This document shows, in pieces, positions 42,010 to 52,440 of a stretch of DNA of 64,000 nucleotides. The notes beneath the pieces are model-generated. The model was not told where the DNA came from, made no database searches, and saw only the letters and a program-made list of their open reading frames with translations. How positions within the stretch are numbered: position 1 is the stretch's first letter; each line of letters begins with the position of its first letter. The position numbers and the translations under genes are program-made. Source of the stretch: Mycocentrospora acerina (Eukaryota > Ascomycota > Dothideomycetes > Pleosporales); the NCBI GenBank assembly GCA_022701365.1, contig JAKUHH010000269.1, forward strand, positions 1 to 64,000. The letters are read 5' to 3'.

Positions 42010-43920
42010 ATGCATTCACGGATTTTGCAGCAATATGGCGGCGGACAACGTACTTATGCAGTACGTTCATCCAGCTCTACTGTCAGGATAGTACCCTGAT
42101 TGGAGTAAGCGGAGGTTACTCCTAGGTATCAGTACCAAGGAGTTCCGTACCGGAGCACTATGAGAACCTTATACCCCTCTTTTGGTATCCGTTACCATCC
42201 GGACCACCAAGAGACCCCTATATAGGCTACTACAGAATTGTTACAAGGAAGGTAGCGATTCGTCTAGGAAATACTACTATTATACGTGTATACTATACAA
42301 AGACCCTACTTGCTTAGTGAAGCGAAGGAAGAGGGTTCTTAACATCTACCTTTGACAATTTTATCTCACCATACAGAACGCACTGAAGACGCTCAACAAT
42401 TTACAAATAGCTCGTATACCAATAAACAAAGAAAGAAAAAAAGTCAGACCCAATGTTCGAACAAAAATGTGGCTCAACCAACTTGGCATAAATGTACATC
42501 CTCCATCACCCTGATGCACTTCTACTAACTTTGGTGGAAAGAGCAAGACGCTGGAAAAAATTAGATTTATTCATGTAGCGGGGACAAAGGGAAAAGGCAC
42601 GACTTGCCTTTTCTGCGAGAACTTGTTGTTCGAGTATCAGAAGCAGCGAGAAACTCCCTTCAAATTAGGTTGCCTCACGTCACCACACATCACTAATATC
42701 AGGGAACGAATCAAGATTGACAACTCCCCGATATCTGAGGAACTCTTTGCTGAATACTTTTTCAGCGTTTACGATCAGATGAACTTATCTGTCGAAGAGG
42801 AAAATGGACAAGACATGCCCCCTATACCTGGTTATCCTGGCTTCCTGGCGTTACTGGGTATCTACACATTTGTGAGAGAAAATGTCAAAGTTGCAGTCAT
42901 CGAGACTGGAGTAGGTGGAGAGAGTGATTCAACCAATGCTATCTCATCGCCCATTGCGACAGGCATCACGACAATTGGACTCGATCACGTTGAAACTTTG
43001 GGCGGTAGTTTAACGAAGGTGGCCTGGAACAAAGCCGGTATCTTCAAAAGTGGTATACCTGCATTCACTGTAGAGCAAGATAAATCGGTTCTCAAAGTCC
43101 TGCATGACCGAGCGACAGAAAAACAAATTCACGGAGATCTTTGTGTTGTGTCTGAGGAATCATGCAACGCTCTTAGCGTCGAAGTCGAGCCTAATCTGCC
43201 GTTCCAGAGACGCAATGCTTCTTTGGCGATTGCTCTGACTACCACCTGCTTGAAAACTATCGATCCGGATTTTTTCATGACACGCGACTTGGCAGGCAGC
43301 TTAAAGAAGACAAAGCTGCCTGGTCGAAGCGAAGTTGTCTAACGAGGGAAGTTAAGATGGTACATAAGCTTGGCTCACAATGAGATCAGTATTGAAACTG
43401 CATGTAGTTGGTATAGTGAGGCGATCTGGCATCATGGGTAGGTCCGAGGATATAACAGTAATTCTGTACTAACACTGGTAGGATCGAGAATGCACCTTGA
43501 GTTTTGCTTTTCAGCCATGATTCTCAGAGAGATTCCAATGATCTGTTGAAGAAACTGTGTAGAACACTGCATCAGGATGATAGTTTTAATCTTAAAAGTG
43601 TTGTTTTCTGTTCGACTGAAACCGGCATAGAAGCCCAAAGACAAGGTGTGTTAAACCAGCAATTAATTGGATTCGCCCTAACGACAGCAGATTTCTACGA
43701 TCCCAGAAGAAATTACACTGGTTTATTAGAAAATCCTCAGCAGCATGCTAAAACATGGACCGCTCTTAAGCCTGAAGCGAATATCTTCGTTGCGCAAACC
43801 GTGAAAGATGCAATCGACTTGTTGAAGATGAGGCATATCCAAAATGGTGCTGATGTGTTTGTCGTTGGAAACTCGCGCCAAGCTGGTGCAGTGAAGGTCA
43901 TACTTGGAGCAGAGGATTAG
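42010..43920 (+). pseudogene. Folylpolyglutamate synthase-like gene, LTR in intron 1, internal TAA, lost DGAH motif
   Basis: Exons: 42010-42060, 42377-42493, 42542-43437 and 43515-43920. Exon 1 encodes MHSRILQQYGGGQRTYA and joins NALKTLNNLQ at a phase-0 junction. The ATP-binding VAGTKGKG loop, SPHITNIRERI, ETGVGGESDSTN, LDHVETLGGSLTKVAWNKAGI and LPGRSEVV are conserved for the family that adds glutamates to folate in cytosol and mitochondria. A TAA at 43340-43342 then interrupts the frame, which reopens as RGKLRWYISLAHNEISIE, where the family has WYLDGAHT; the catalytic-domain Asp-Gly is lost. Intron 3 (43438-43514) does not give a clean family-like junction. The C-terminal part (LLFSHDSQRDSNDLL to ADVFVVGNSRQAGAV) lacks the TGSLHLVGG-type end. 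It is probably a decayed paralogue, with a functional copy expected elsewhere. Confidence 0.75.
42081..42343. repeat. Solo LTR 2 with 5-bp duplication TCTAC, inside intron 1 of the FPGS-like gene
   Basis: This 263 bp sequence has TGTCAGGAT and TTCTTAACA ends and is flanked by TCTAC at 42076-42080 and 42344-42348. It lies between a GTACGT donor (42061) and a CATACAG acceptor (42376). Removing the LTR and one TCTAC restores a 48 nt intron, typical for this genome. Confidence 0.9.
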
Positions 43921-44424
43921 AGGTTGAATTTGCAATTACTCTTCCAGCCAATCATTAACAGAACCTCGATATCATCTACCTCAGGCAATGGGTGCAATGC
44001 GTTGATCTTTATCTGGGCTGAACCAATGTTATAACCGACAAAGCTAGATGTTGAGGAGCGGAAGATCTGAGACTTAATTGGTCCTATCAGCCAAAAGCCG
44101 TGCAACATCACGTGTGCCAGCACGTGAGCGTAAATCTTGTACACAACCTCCAGGACTATGTGATTCTACAGCCTATTTCCCAGTAATTTGCTAGACCACT
44201 GAGAGAACTAATATCAGCCAACCTGACAAAAAGTCATAAGTCATATAACTGCTGAAAGTTGTTGTTAGCATCATCCTTTCCGGCTTCGTACTCATGTATA
44301 GGTCAAGTTGAAAGGGCTTATAGGGAGGCCTTAGGGGTGATTTGCCCGAGTGCTGTGGCGGTGAGCAGGTGCTCGAGGAAGACGTTCCAAAGGGACCAGC
44401 ATTGTGTGTAAATGAATAGCTCAT
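43921..44424 (-). pseudogene. Unknown protein gene, two parts, partial
   Basis: The reverse-strand ATG at 44424 starts MSYSFTHNAGPFGTSSSSTC, with KPFQLDLYMSTKPERMMLTT following. A second segment in another frame (about 44147-43921) encodes VYKIYAHVLAHVMLHGFWLI and SSTSSFVGYNIGSAQIKINA. They look like two exons of one protein, but no intron joins them cleanly (a GTTGGC donor-like site lies near 44220). The 3' end overlaps that of the FPGS-like gene tail to tail. No family recognised. Confidence 0.35.
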
Positions 44425-45924
44425 CCGTGGCTAGTTCAATCAATCGCACGTACTTCATATTTCGACATTTCATTCACCATTTCGATTAAACTCTCAATCA
44501 TTCGTGCGATCATCTGCGTGTCTTTTATTCTGGTTGCTTGTGTAGCTTACCTTACTTCAAGGCAGTAAACTACTCATCATCGTCTCAGGTTCTAATGTTT
44601 TCTTCCACATTCTTGTGGATGATCAAGCAACGAGCAAAACATGTTAACAGAGCCGCAAATCGCGAATTGACTTTGTGAAGTCAGCTCTTCAAAACGATCT
44701 CTCTTATGTTGTATTCCAACTGTGACTATATTTGCACGTAATGGTGTGACGTTGTTTCAATCAAGGTAGGGCAACGCAGCGTTAAATGAGCAGGAGAAGT
44801 ATCTAGCAGGAAAGTAATTACAGTTTTCACACTACTATTGCCGATTCTGAAAATGGCAAGATGTTACCGTCATAATGCTCGATCCCAAATCAATAAATAT
44901 CCGACTGATAGCGACAGTGCCACGGTCGTGGCATTTGCTTAACCATCATACCATGAGCTAAACACTTATGATAAGAACTCATCGTCAATCTTATTAGCTA
45001 AACGCTCATGAAGCTAATGTAAACTTACGTTTTATGATGACGAAGAACATTTCGACAGCTGATTGACTTCTGTGAACGCTAGTGTCAAGATCTGGTATTA
45101 CTTTGCTACAGTCTCAGTCAAAACTAGCGTCAACAATGTCTTCGACACTTTATTTGTTCATTATGACCTTCTGCTAAGCTTCTTCCGGCAGACATTATTT
45201 GTAGAGGAAAACTCGTCATCACTGACCGTAGTATGTATAGATTACGATTACAGATCTCACCAGCAACAAGAGTCGTATCGCGACGCTATGAACTCTGAAA
45301 TTTCACTATATTTCGCACGGATTATTAACATTCAAAAGAGAATCGAATCAAACTTACAAGTTTTAGTAATTGCCACTTTACCTCATTCGCGGCAACAGCA
45401 ATATCCAGGTTGCATTGCCCAACTGATCATCGTTAGTGTCATGCAATCCACGAGCGAAATGCGATTAGAGAGCTAACCAATAGCGGCTAGCGTACAAGTA
45501 AAGCTGCGTAACGAGCATTAGCTCCTTACACATGCAATGTCAGGCTAGTGACTTTTACAAATGAGTCAGCAAGAGTTGGTGCTGCTGCGAGCGAGGGCAA
45601 GGCTGCAATCGCCAGCAGCAGTAGCCTTTAGAACAGAACGCTAAGAACAACTTAATATTGCCATACTCTTACTAGATATAGAGATGTTCCACAATTCATT
45701 TCGCATTTGCTTCGCCTTTATAAGCTTAAAAAGATTGTTTGCACAGATGCAGCTTTAACCAAACAAGATTATTAATCACTTTTAACTCGAGTCAACTGAA
45801 AGGGTAGTCGATTGAACTGCTCAATCTGCAAGATGCGATAACAGTCACATCTTAGTATAAGATAGAAACGATCGGCAAGTAACAGAGCAGTTTTCCAGTC
45901 GCTAGTTAAATATAGTTCTTGTAG
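44425..45924. other. Intergenic, one doubtful ORF
   Basis: A 137-codon forward frame (45063-45476) lacks an ATG start and any family signature; I do not call it. Nothing else recognised. Confidence 0.3.
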
Positions 45925-46174
45925 TGTCGTCTTTCTCTACGGAACGGAATCCCTCATGTAAGCAAAACAACTATAAAAAGCGACAACATTAAGCACAATC
46001 CCGCGCAACATGCTCTTTGATCTAGGCACAACAACAAAGATTTATCTTTTAAGCTGCTAATTAATTTTTCCTCAGCTCCTTTCTTTTTCTTTGACTAAGC
46101 GTATTAAGAAGTTTAAAAACTGACGCTTGTTATAGCACACTCATGTTTTCGCATTGTAGGTAGGGAGGAATGTT
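45925..46174. mobile_element. 235-bp MITE family copy
   Basis: Inner left arm: CCCGCGCAACATGCTCTTTG and ATCTAGGCACAACAAC. Right end: CACACTCATGTTTTCGCATT then GTAGGTAGGGAGGAATGTT. The left terminus is eroded. Confidence 0.5.
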
Positions 46175-46411
46175 CTCTGTTTAGGATTACAGAGTACAGA
46201 CTTCGATACGTAGATTCCTGACGTTTGCCATTTAATCGTAATTGCAATTTTTGAATTTTAAACATTGAATAATGTGTAGCGCATACAAGATCTAAAAGAC
46301 AGATTCCTGTGTGTTGCAATAGAGGCTAGGTTTCTGTGAAACAAATGCGCGAATGGTGAAACAATTGTAAATGCAGCGTCTCGGATTAGGGAAGTCATCT
46401 CAACCATTTTA

Positions 46412-47326
46412 TCAAATTTCTATGCATATATTTGATTCAGGAAAACTAGAGTAATTAACTGGCTGTAAATTGAATCGCACGTCGAATAGATCTAAAGGAT
46501 TCACATCTTGTTTATATAGATGCACCTGCGATACTCGTGAAAGCACCGATGTAACCACATCAGTTGGAACGAACATTGAAAAATATTCTGGCTGGATAAC
46601 AGGGACAGGAATTTGGAGTGACCTTAGATTGATGTTAGATGTGTGCAAGGAATACACAAGTATATGCACACCCGCGATTTTACACCAAAGCTGGTGCATC
46701 CTTGCAGCACGCGACATGTGATTGAACTGCACCGTAATCTCCTCAAAAGTTCTGGTGTATCGATCTCCAAAACGTGAGAATCTGTCATAATCTTCGCTAA
46801 AACTCACACGATGCAATTAGGGAAACTGTGCCAGACAATGTGCGAGAAAAGATGTACTTTTAGTAAACGTTGATTCCGCATTTGAGAAGTCTAGGTAATC
46901 CCAGTCGTCTTTGTATTTCCATTCCGCCGTTTTCCATGCCTCATCTTCTCGATGCTTCGCCTTCGCGGCACGTAGACCCTTTATCGAAAGGTATGACTCA
47001 GAGGCCACCTCAGTAAAGATTCTGAATCGAGTCCCTTGCTCTACAAAATATTCAGGAGTCTTAAGGTATTCAGGGAACCTTAACGGCGGTGCACAGCAGG
47101 TAAATCTGAGACTTTCAAGTTGCGATGCGTAGTCTGATGAAGCGAGCCCAGCTAGATTGGTCATGCTCCGTGGAGACCGAATATCAAAGGGACGGACAGA
47201 AATATGGAGAAGAAAAAACCGTTCCGTGATTTTCTGAAAAGTTGTGTTCAGCAACCGCAAGGTGCAGCAATCTGATTCTACATATTGAGTAATCTCAGTA
47301 AGTAATTCTATAGGCAGAGAATTCAT
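46412..47326 (-). pseudogene. F-box-like protein gene broken by one TAA
   Basis: From ATG 47326 (MNSLPIELLTEITQYVESDC, an F-box-like start) the frame encodes 169 residues to a TAA at 46819-46817, then continues in the same frame for 134 codons. The junction reads AHCLAQFP-stop-LHRVSFSEDYDRFSRFGDRY, where F-box homologues carry a leucine-rich continuation, so a CAA to TAA change is the simplest reading. The combined product would be about 304 residues. Members are probable SCF substrate receptors. It differs from the intact F-box/LRR protein at 25-26.6 kb. Confidence 0.65.
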
Positions 47327-48432
47327 TTTGCATCAACCGAACGCACGTGAAGATTTGGGAGAAGGAATGCTTATGGCAAGGAATATTTAAAAATGATAGA
47401 CTTTTACTGAAATGCACACTTATTTATTTGTTTTTGGAGAGGATTCGAGCTGAAATTTTGAGGCTTTACCTGTATTTATGACAATGTGTAACTGTAAGGA
47501 ATTGCTTAAGCTGATTTTTCAATTAATAAACTTATCGTTGCATATGTAAGAAGAGAAAGTTTGAACTGAATCGAATGCTTCCAGATTACTTGTCGAATTT
47601 CAATTTTCCTACGTGCTAACAAAGAAAAGCTAATTTAAATTGTAAATGGCCCATATTGAGCGATTGACGCTGTCTGATTGAATATAAGTTGAAAAACCAA
47701 GACTCTCATATAAGTACGTTACTAAAGACTATTGTATCTTCCAAAAAGATAGTGATGATAGCTTGAGGCGTTAAAAGTGATCTGCGGAATAAGCTACTAT
47801 TGTGGTTCAAACCCTTTTGACATGTTGATGTATGGTTAGTAAATAAGTATACTATATATCAGAAAAACTATATCAATCTCCAGCAATCGATCTTTGGTAG
47901 CAGTCTCTGCAGAAGTGGGTGAAAGTAGTTTGCAGATTGAATTATCTCACGAAAATCTATCTTACGGTCTGTAAAATCTGTTGACTACGCAGTGCTTAGC
48001 ACAATGAGCTTTTGACAGTGTAAAAGCACTATAGTTTTTAACAGGAATTCTGTTTTGTTTTTCTCAGTTTGAAAGAGATCATCAAATTCGTGAATAAGCA
48101 AACGGTTCCGCTAAAAGCTTGGTTGACAGAGTCAATTGAATGATTGAAAACACGGATAACATTGTTTAAGTCTTCTTTAGAGGCCAGCGATCTTGAAAAG
48201 AATAAGCTACAGATTGTCTGCATACTAATTGTGGATACATATATCTGGAGACAGGAGATGATGAATTCTCAAGATTCGTGCTGTCCCTTCACACCACTTG
48301 TCTCAGCATGCTTGGACAAATATGGGCACATTTGACGTGATGACAAATTATTGTGCTACTTCATACGGCTTACTCTTTCTCCTCATCTGCGCTACTGATA
48401 TATTTTGGGACGTGTTGAGAATTTCAATCGCA
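47327..48432. other. Intergenic, no gene recognised
   Basis: AT-rich sequence with no family features or repeats detected. Confidence 0.3.
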
Positions 48433-48434
48433 TA

Positions 48435-48669
48435 ACATCCCTCCCTGTGTGGCGGAAAACCCGGTGTGCCGGAAACGACCAATCAGATCACGAGGATCAC
48501 GGAGTTTTCGTCATAATATTCCATTTAGACTTACCACAACTAAGAGAAGTGATATTCGAAGCTAGTAACAGGCTTATCAAGGCTACTCTATTTATATGGT
48601 TACTTTGAAATAATGTAATTGTTGTCAATTTCCGGCACGTAGGGTTTTCTAACACACAGGGAGGGATGT
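48435..48669. mobile_element. 235-bp MITE family, best-preserved copy
   Basis: Inverted ends of about 45 bp: ACATCCCTCCCTGTGTGGCG with AAAACCCGGTGTGCCGGAAA at the left, and the complement of TTCCGGCACGTAGGGTTTTC with ACACACAGGGAGGGATGT at the right. TA lies on both sides (48433-48434 and 48670-48671). The 235 bp length defines the family. Confidence 0.85.
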
Positions 48670-48770
48670 TAGGTTCTGAAGTGACTTTGCAAATTAAAAT
48701 GGTGTGAATCAAACCGTACTTTTAAAGCCAAAATGCCTGCAAACCCTCTAAATTTCAGTATTTATCCCCT

Positions 48771-48846
48771 CATCTATTCATCCATTCATCCATTCATCCA
48801 TTCATCCATTCATCCATTCATCCATTCATCCATTCATCCATTCTAT
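48771..48846. repeat. 8-bp microsatellite (ATTCATCC)n
   Basis: About eight near-perfect units of ATTCATCC lie 115 bp upstream of the P450 start codon. Confidence 0.9.
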
Positions 48847-48959
48847 TCGATGTGTTGATCGTCTGCACTGAGTATTCAAATACAGTCTAACGATTGATAA
48901 AATAGTTCAGATAAGAACGAAGTTTTCATATAAGACTAGAAGAGTATACAGACCTTAAT

Positions 48960-50590
48960 ATGTCTAGTTTATATCTCATCTCCGTATCGATGTTCGCTTT
49001 TTCGTTATGTGCTCTTTACATCAGAAGGGTATCGTACGTGTCACGCCAACTCTTCATTAAAATCAATGACTGTATACCCTGTCCGCACGTTTCCAACCGC
49101 GATTGGCTATTTGGAATTGACGTTCTGAAGACTCAATGGCAAAATAACAAACGCCACATTATACTCAAAGAGAGTAAGAAACGATTTGAGAAGCTTGGAA
49201 ACACTTTTCACACCAGAATTGTGACGACACCAGGTAGGCTTGCGTTTTTAAGGGTAAAGTTTGTCAAAACTAAGAAAGAAAACTCTAGTTATTGCTACTT
49301 GTGAGCCACTAAATATCAAAGCCATCCTCAGTCTTAAAGCCGACCACTATGGAACTGAGTACCGTCATGCCGCTTTTGCTCCATTATTGGGTCATGGTAT
49401 TTTCAATGTCGACGGCCAGCAATGGTCCAAGAGTCGACGAATTCTTCGACCTAGTTTCAAGAAAGATACGTTTACTGATCTTGAATCATTCAAGCGGCAC
49501 GTCAAGCTAATGTTGAAGATTATCCCTAGGGATGGTTCAACGGTGGATCTGCAAGAGATCTTCTTTCGTCTCACGCTAGACACTACTACTGATTTTCTAC
49601 TTAATCACTCTACAGATTCGCTGCGTCGGAATGATGAAAGATTTATTGACAATAAAGATACAACATTTAGAAAGGCAGTGGACACCGCTCAGAAGGATAT
49701 TGTGACACGCATACGTCTAGGATCATTGAACCGGTTTTGGAGAAACTCCGAAGGGAAAGAGGCAATCAGTTTCTGTCATCAATACATCGATCAGTTTGTG
49801 GAGAACGCGCTGTGCATGAAGAGAAAGAACCAAGGGAGAATTAAAGCGCAACGAATAATAGGAAGGCAGAACAACCTTCTTCAACAGCTAGTGGAACGGA
49901 CCACTGATAAGGTCCAAGTCAGAAATGAACTAATCAATGTGCTAATTGCAGGCCGTGACACTACAGCTAGCTTACTAAGCAACATGTTTTTCTTCATTGC
50001 TAAGAGGCTGGAAATCTATAGGAAATTACGAGAACAAGTAGCAATACTTGAAGGACGAATCCCAACGTATGAAGAGCTCAAGGGCCTAAAGTACGTGCGA
50101 TACTGCTTAAACGAATGTAAGCGACGTCACATCAGCATCCTAGCAAAGATTCAAAGACTAATACCTTCTAGCTCTCCGCATTACACCTGTTGTCCCACAA
50201 AACTCTAGAGAAGCAATTGTAGATACTGTGCTCCCAAAGGGTGGTGGTACAAAAGGACTCCAGCCTTTGTTTGTACCTAAAGGTACACTAGTCAGCTATT
50301 CTCTCTACGCGATGCATTGGCGAAAGGATCTTTATGGAGACAATGCAGAAGAATATGAACCTGACCGTTGGGAGAATCTTCGTCCAGATTGGAATTATCT
50401 ACCTTTCAATGGTGGCAAAAGAGTCTGCTTAGGTCAGGAGTACGCTCTCACAAAAGCTAGTTACGTCACAACAAGATTGGTACAAGAATTTCAGATGATG
50501 GAGAGCAGAGATCTTGGTCCTTGGCAAGAGAATCTTGCATTGACATGTTCATCGCTTAATGGGACGAAAGTAGGATTGACGCTGGCATGA
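48960..50590 (+). CDS. Cytochrome P450, CYP52-like, three exons, intact
   Basis: Exons 48960-49233, 49289-50116 and 50172-50590, with two 55 nt introns, encode about 506 residues. An N-terminal hydrophobic anchor (LYLISVSMFAFSLCALYI) places it on the ER membrane. Key motifs are present: GHGIFNVDGQQWSKSRRILR (C-helix W..R), the I-helix AGRDTTA at about residue 312, ESLR (ExxR) at about 367-370, formed across the second intron, PDRW (PERF-like), and the haem loop FNGGKRVCLG with the Cys near 452. These features and length fit the CYP52 group of n-alkane and fatty-acid omega-hydroxylases, though other fungal CYP families near it are possible. Introns have GTAGGC/GTAAGC donors and CTCTAG/TTCTAG acceptors, and both phases restore homologous sequence. 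There are no stops, in contrast to most neighbours. Confidence 0.85.
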
Positions 50591-50899
50591 TCGAATATTT
50601 TCTTCGGGCATAGCTGGAAGTGTGGAACTAAGAACTTTTAATTAGAAAAATCACGGACAACATCTTCTTAGCGGAATTAATCATGTAGTCTCTCGCTTCG
50701 GATTATGGTTAGCCGCCCTTGAACAATCACTCATGAACAGTACTGCGATCTCAAAAGACTTGACGTGTTTTATCATAAAATGACCACTTCACTACATTGA
50801 CTCCAATATTCATCATAAGTTTCAGAACAACAGACCCTCATGACAATTGTTACCTAGATCCTATTCAACTATCTACGGTTACATGTCACACGTATTGTA
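50591..50899. other. Intergenic, downstream of the P450
   Basis: Nothing recognised apart from the terminator region of the P450. Confidence 0.3.
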
Positions 50900-51133
50900 A
50901 AGTCTGTGCATGCGTGGCGGAAAACCCGGTGTGCTGGAAAATTGATTATATTCCAACATTCACAAGTTTCTATTTGAATTGAACACTTGTAGTTAGCCTA
51001 AAGCTCACTTGATATCTAATTTTTGTGAGTTTGAGTTGGATTAAAGAGAATAATGTTACAAATTTTAACGATCCTTCTGATCTCATTGGTCATTTCTGGC
51101 ACACCGTATTTTCCGCCGCCCATGGATAGACGT
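50900..51133. mobile_element. 235-bp MITE family copy
   Basis: The left end is AAGTCTGTGCATGCGTGGCG with GAAAACCCGGTGTGCTGG. The right end is GGCACACCGTATTTTCCGCC, then CATGGATAGACGT and TA (51134-51135). It is very similar to 57728-57962. Confidence 0.75.
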
Positions 51134-51544
51134 TAGTATCATTGAAGAAATTAAAATATGTTCACTGGAAAACAGCCTTTTTTCCTCTATAAAATTGCCT
51201 CTAATATTACTTTTCTTTGATACAACTTTCTTCCTTAACGCAAACACTAAGATCTTAAAGCCTGTTACGTGGTAAATTGAAAGGACTCAGGAGTCTGTTA
51301 CGCTATAGTGAATTTTGACTATGCAAACATCTTGTTTTGCGGGTCAAACTCTGAGGTACCTGGGCGATACCAATATCTACTATTGATCAAGTTAATTTAA
51401 CTAATCTAGCAGTCACACATCGCTTGACTTGCTTGCAAATTAAGCTTCAAGCGTCTATCCTCTAGACACAGAACACCCGCTGTCACGAAAAGATACACGA
51501 CTACTTTAAAGCTCAATGTTAACAGGTGTTTTCCTAAATAAGGA
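51134..51544. other. Intergenic
   Basis: No gene recognised. Confidence 0.25.
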
Positions 51545-51770
51545 AATCAAATTGGTCACGTAATATCAGGTTGCTCAACACGACACATCAGATGCTCAGC
51601 AATTTGCCACGTAGCTCAGGGTGGAGCTGGACACGTTGGACGAGGAGCTCCTACTCATGTATATAAACTGCTCTGGATACTACACTGTACAGAGCAGTGA
51701 TCCACACAATAGATCACCTGAATCTCGCCGTTCCAGCTCACATTTTCACAACAAAATTTTTGAGCCATAT
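51545..51770 (+). repeat. Dispersed repeat family B, copy 2
   Basis: It aligns with 10565-10785 over TCACGTAATATCAGG, GCCACGTAGCTCAGGGTGGA, GCTGGACACGTTGGAC and GTACAGAGCAGTGATCCACA. The forward ORF that crosses it has no independent support. Confidence 0.65.
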
Positions 51771-52440
51771 ATTTCATTTTTTCATTCAAGACTGAAAATT
51801 ACGAAGTCTATAGCAGCCCACACGATGATGTTGTCCGATACAGCAGGTGCCCCGCGTCAAAGGGATAGATGTTAGGATTGACTTGCATTTTATCAATCAG
51901 GTCAATCAGGTTATTCAAGCTAGCTTGCTTGTTGACCACACTGACCGTCACAGTCACGAAATGCCCATGCAATTAAGCTACTAAACAAATTTGAGTAGAG
52001 TGAAAGTATTGCATACAAATTGTTACTTCTCCACCACAAAGTCTCAAAACCATCAATGCCGCGCATGGCTCAATAGCCTCATTTTATATGGGATGATTTT
52101 GGTGTTGCGGGGCATTAAGCGAATCTGGGCGTTGACTAAACGAACAAGGTATTGGGTAGGTGTGAAATCTAAGCTTACCTAAATCTGATTAAAAGCGCAA
52201 TATAGCTATTTCAAGGATAGAGCTGCGGAGAGTGTAGAGCTGCGGAACGCCTGCAGATCCGAGAACGTAGTGCTAAGGCTGTATGACTCGTGGGTCGTGA
52301 TCGTGGCTGTTCCGCGACACTTCATAAACTCAAAGTTGGAAAACCTCTGACAAACGGCTAAATTTATCAGCTGAAACGTATTCTTATTTGCTTGGTAACA
52401 ATTGCCTCGCACCATCAAGCGTCAAATCGATCAAAAAGTG
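51771..52440. other. Intergenic
   Basis: A short tandem TCAATCAGG pair lies near 51895. No gene recognised. Confidence 0.25.

Noticed and set aside
40847..42343. A single LTR retrotransposon bounded by the two LTRs
   Set aside because: Each LTR has its own different 5 bp duplication, and the 970 bp between them holds host sequence, including exon 1 of the FPGS-like gene, and a MITE but no gag/pol.
45063..45476. 137-codon forward ORF
   Set aside because: No ATG start, no family signature and unremarkable composition; likely chance.
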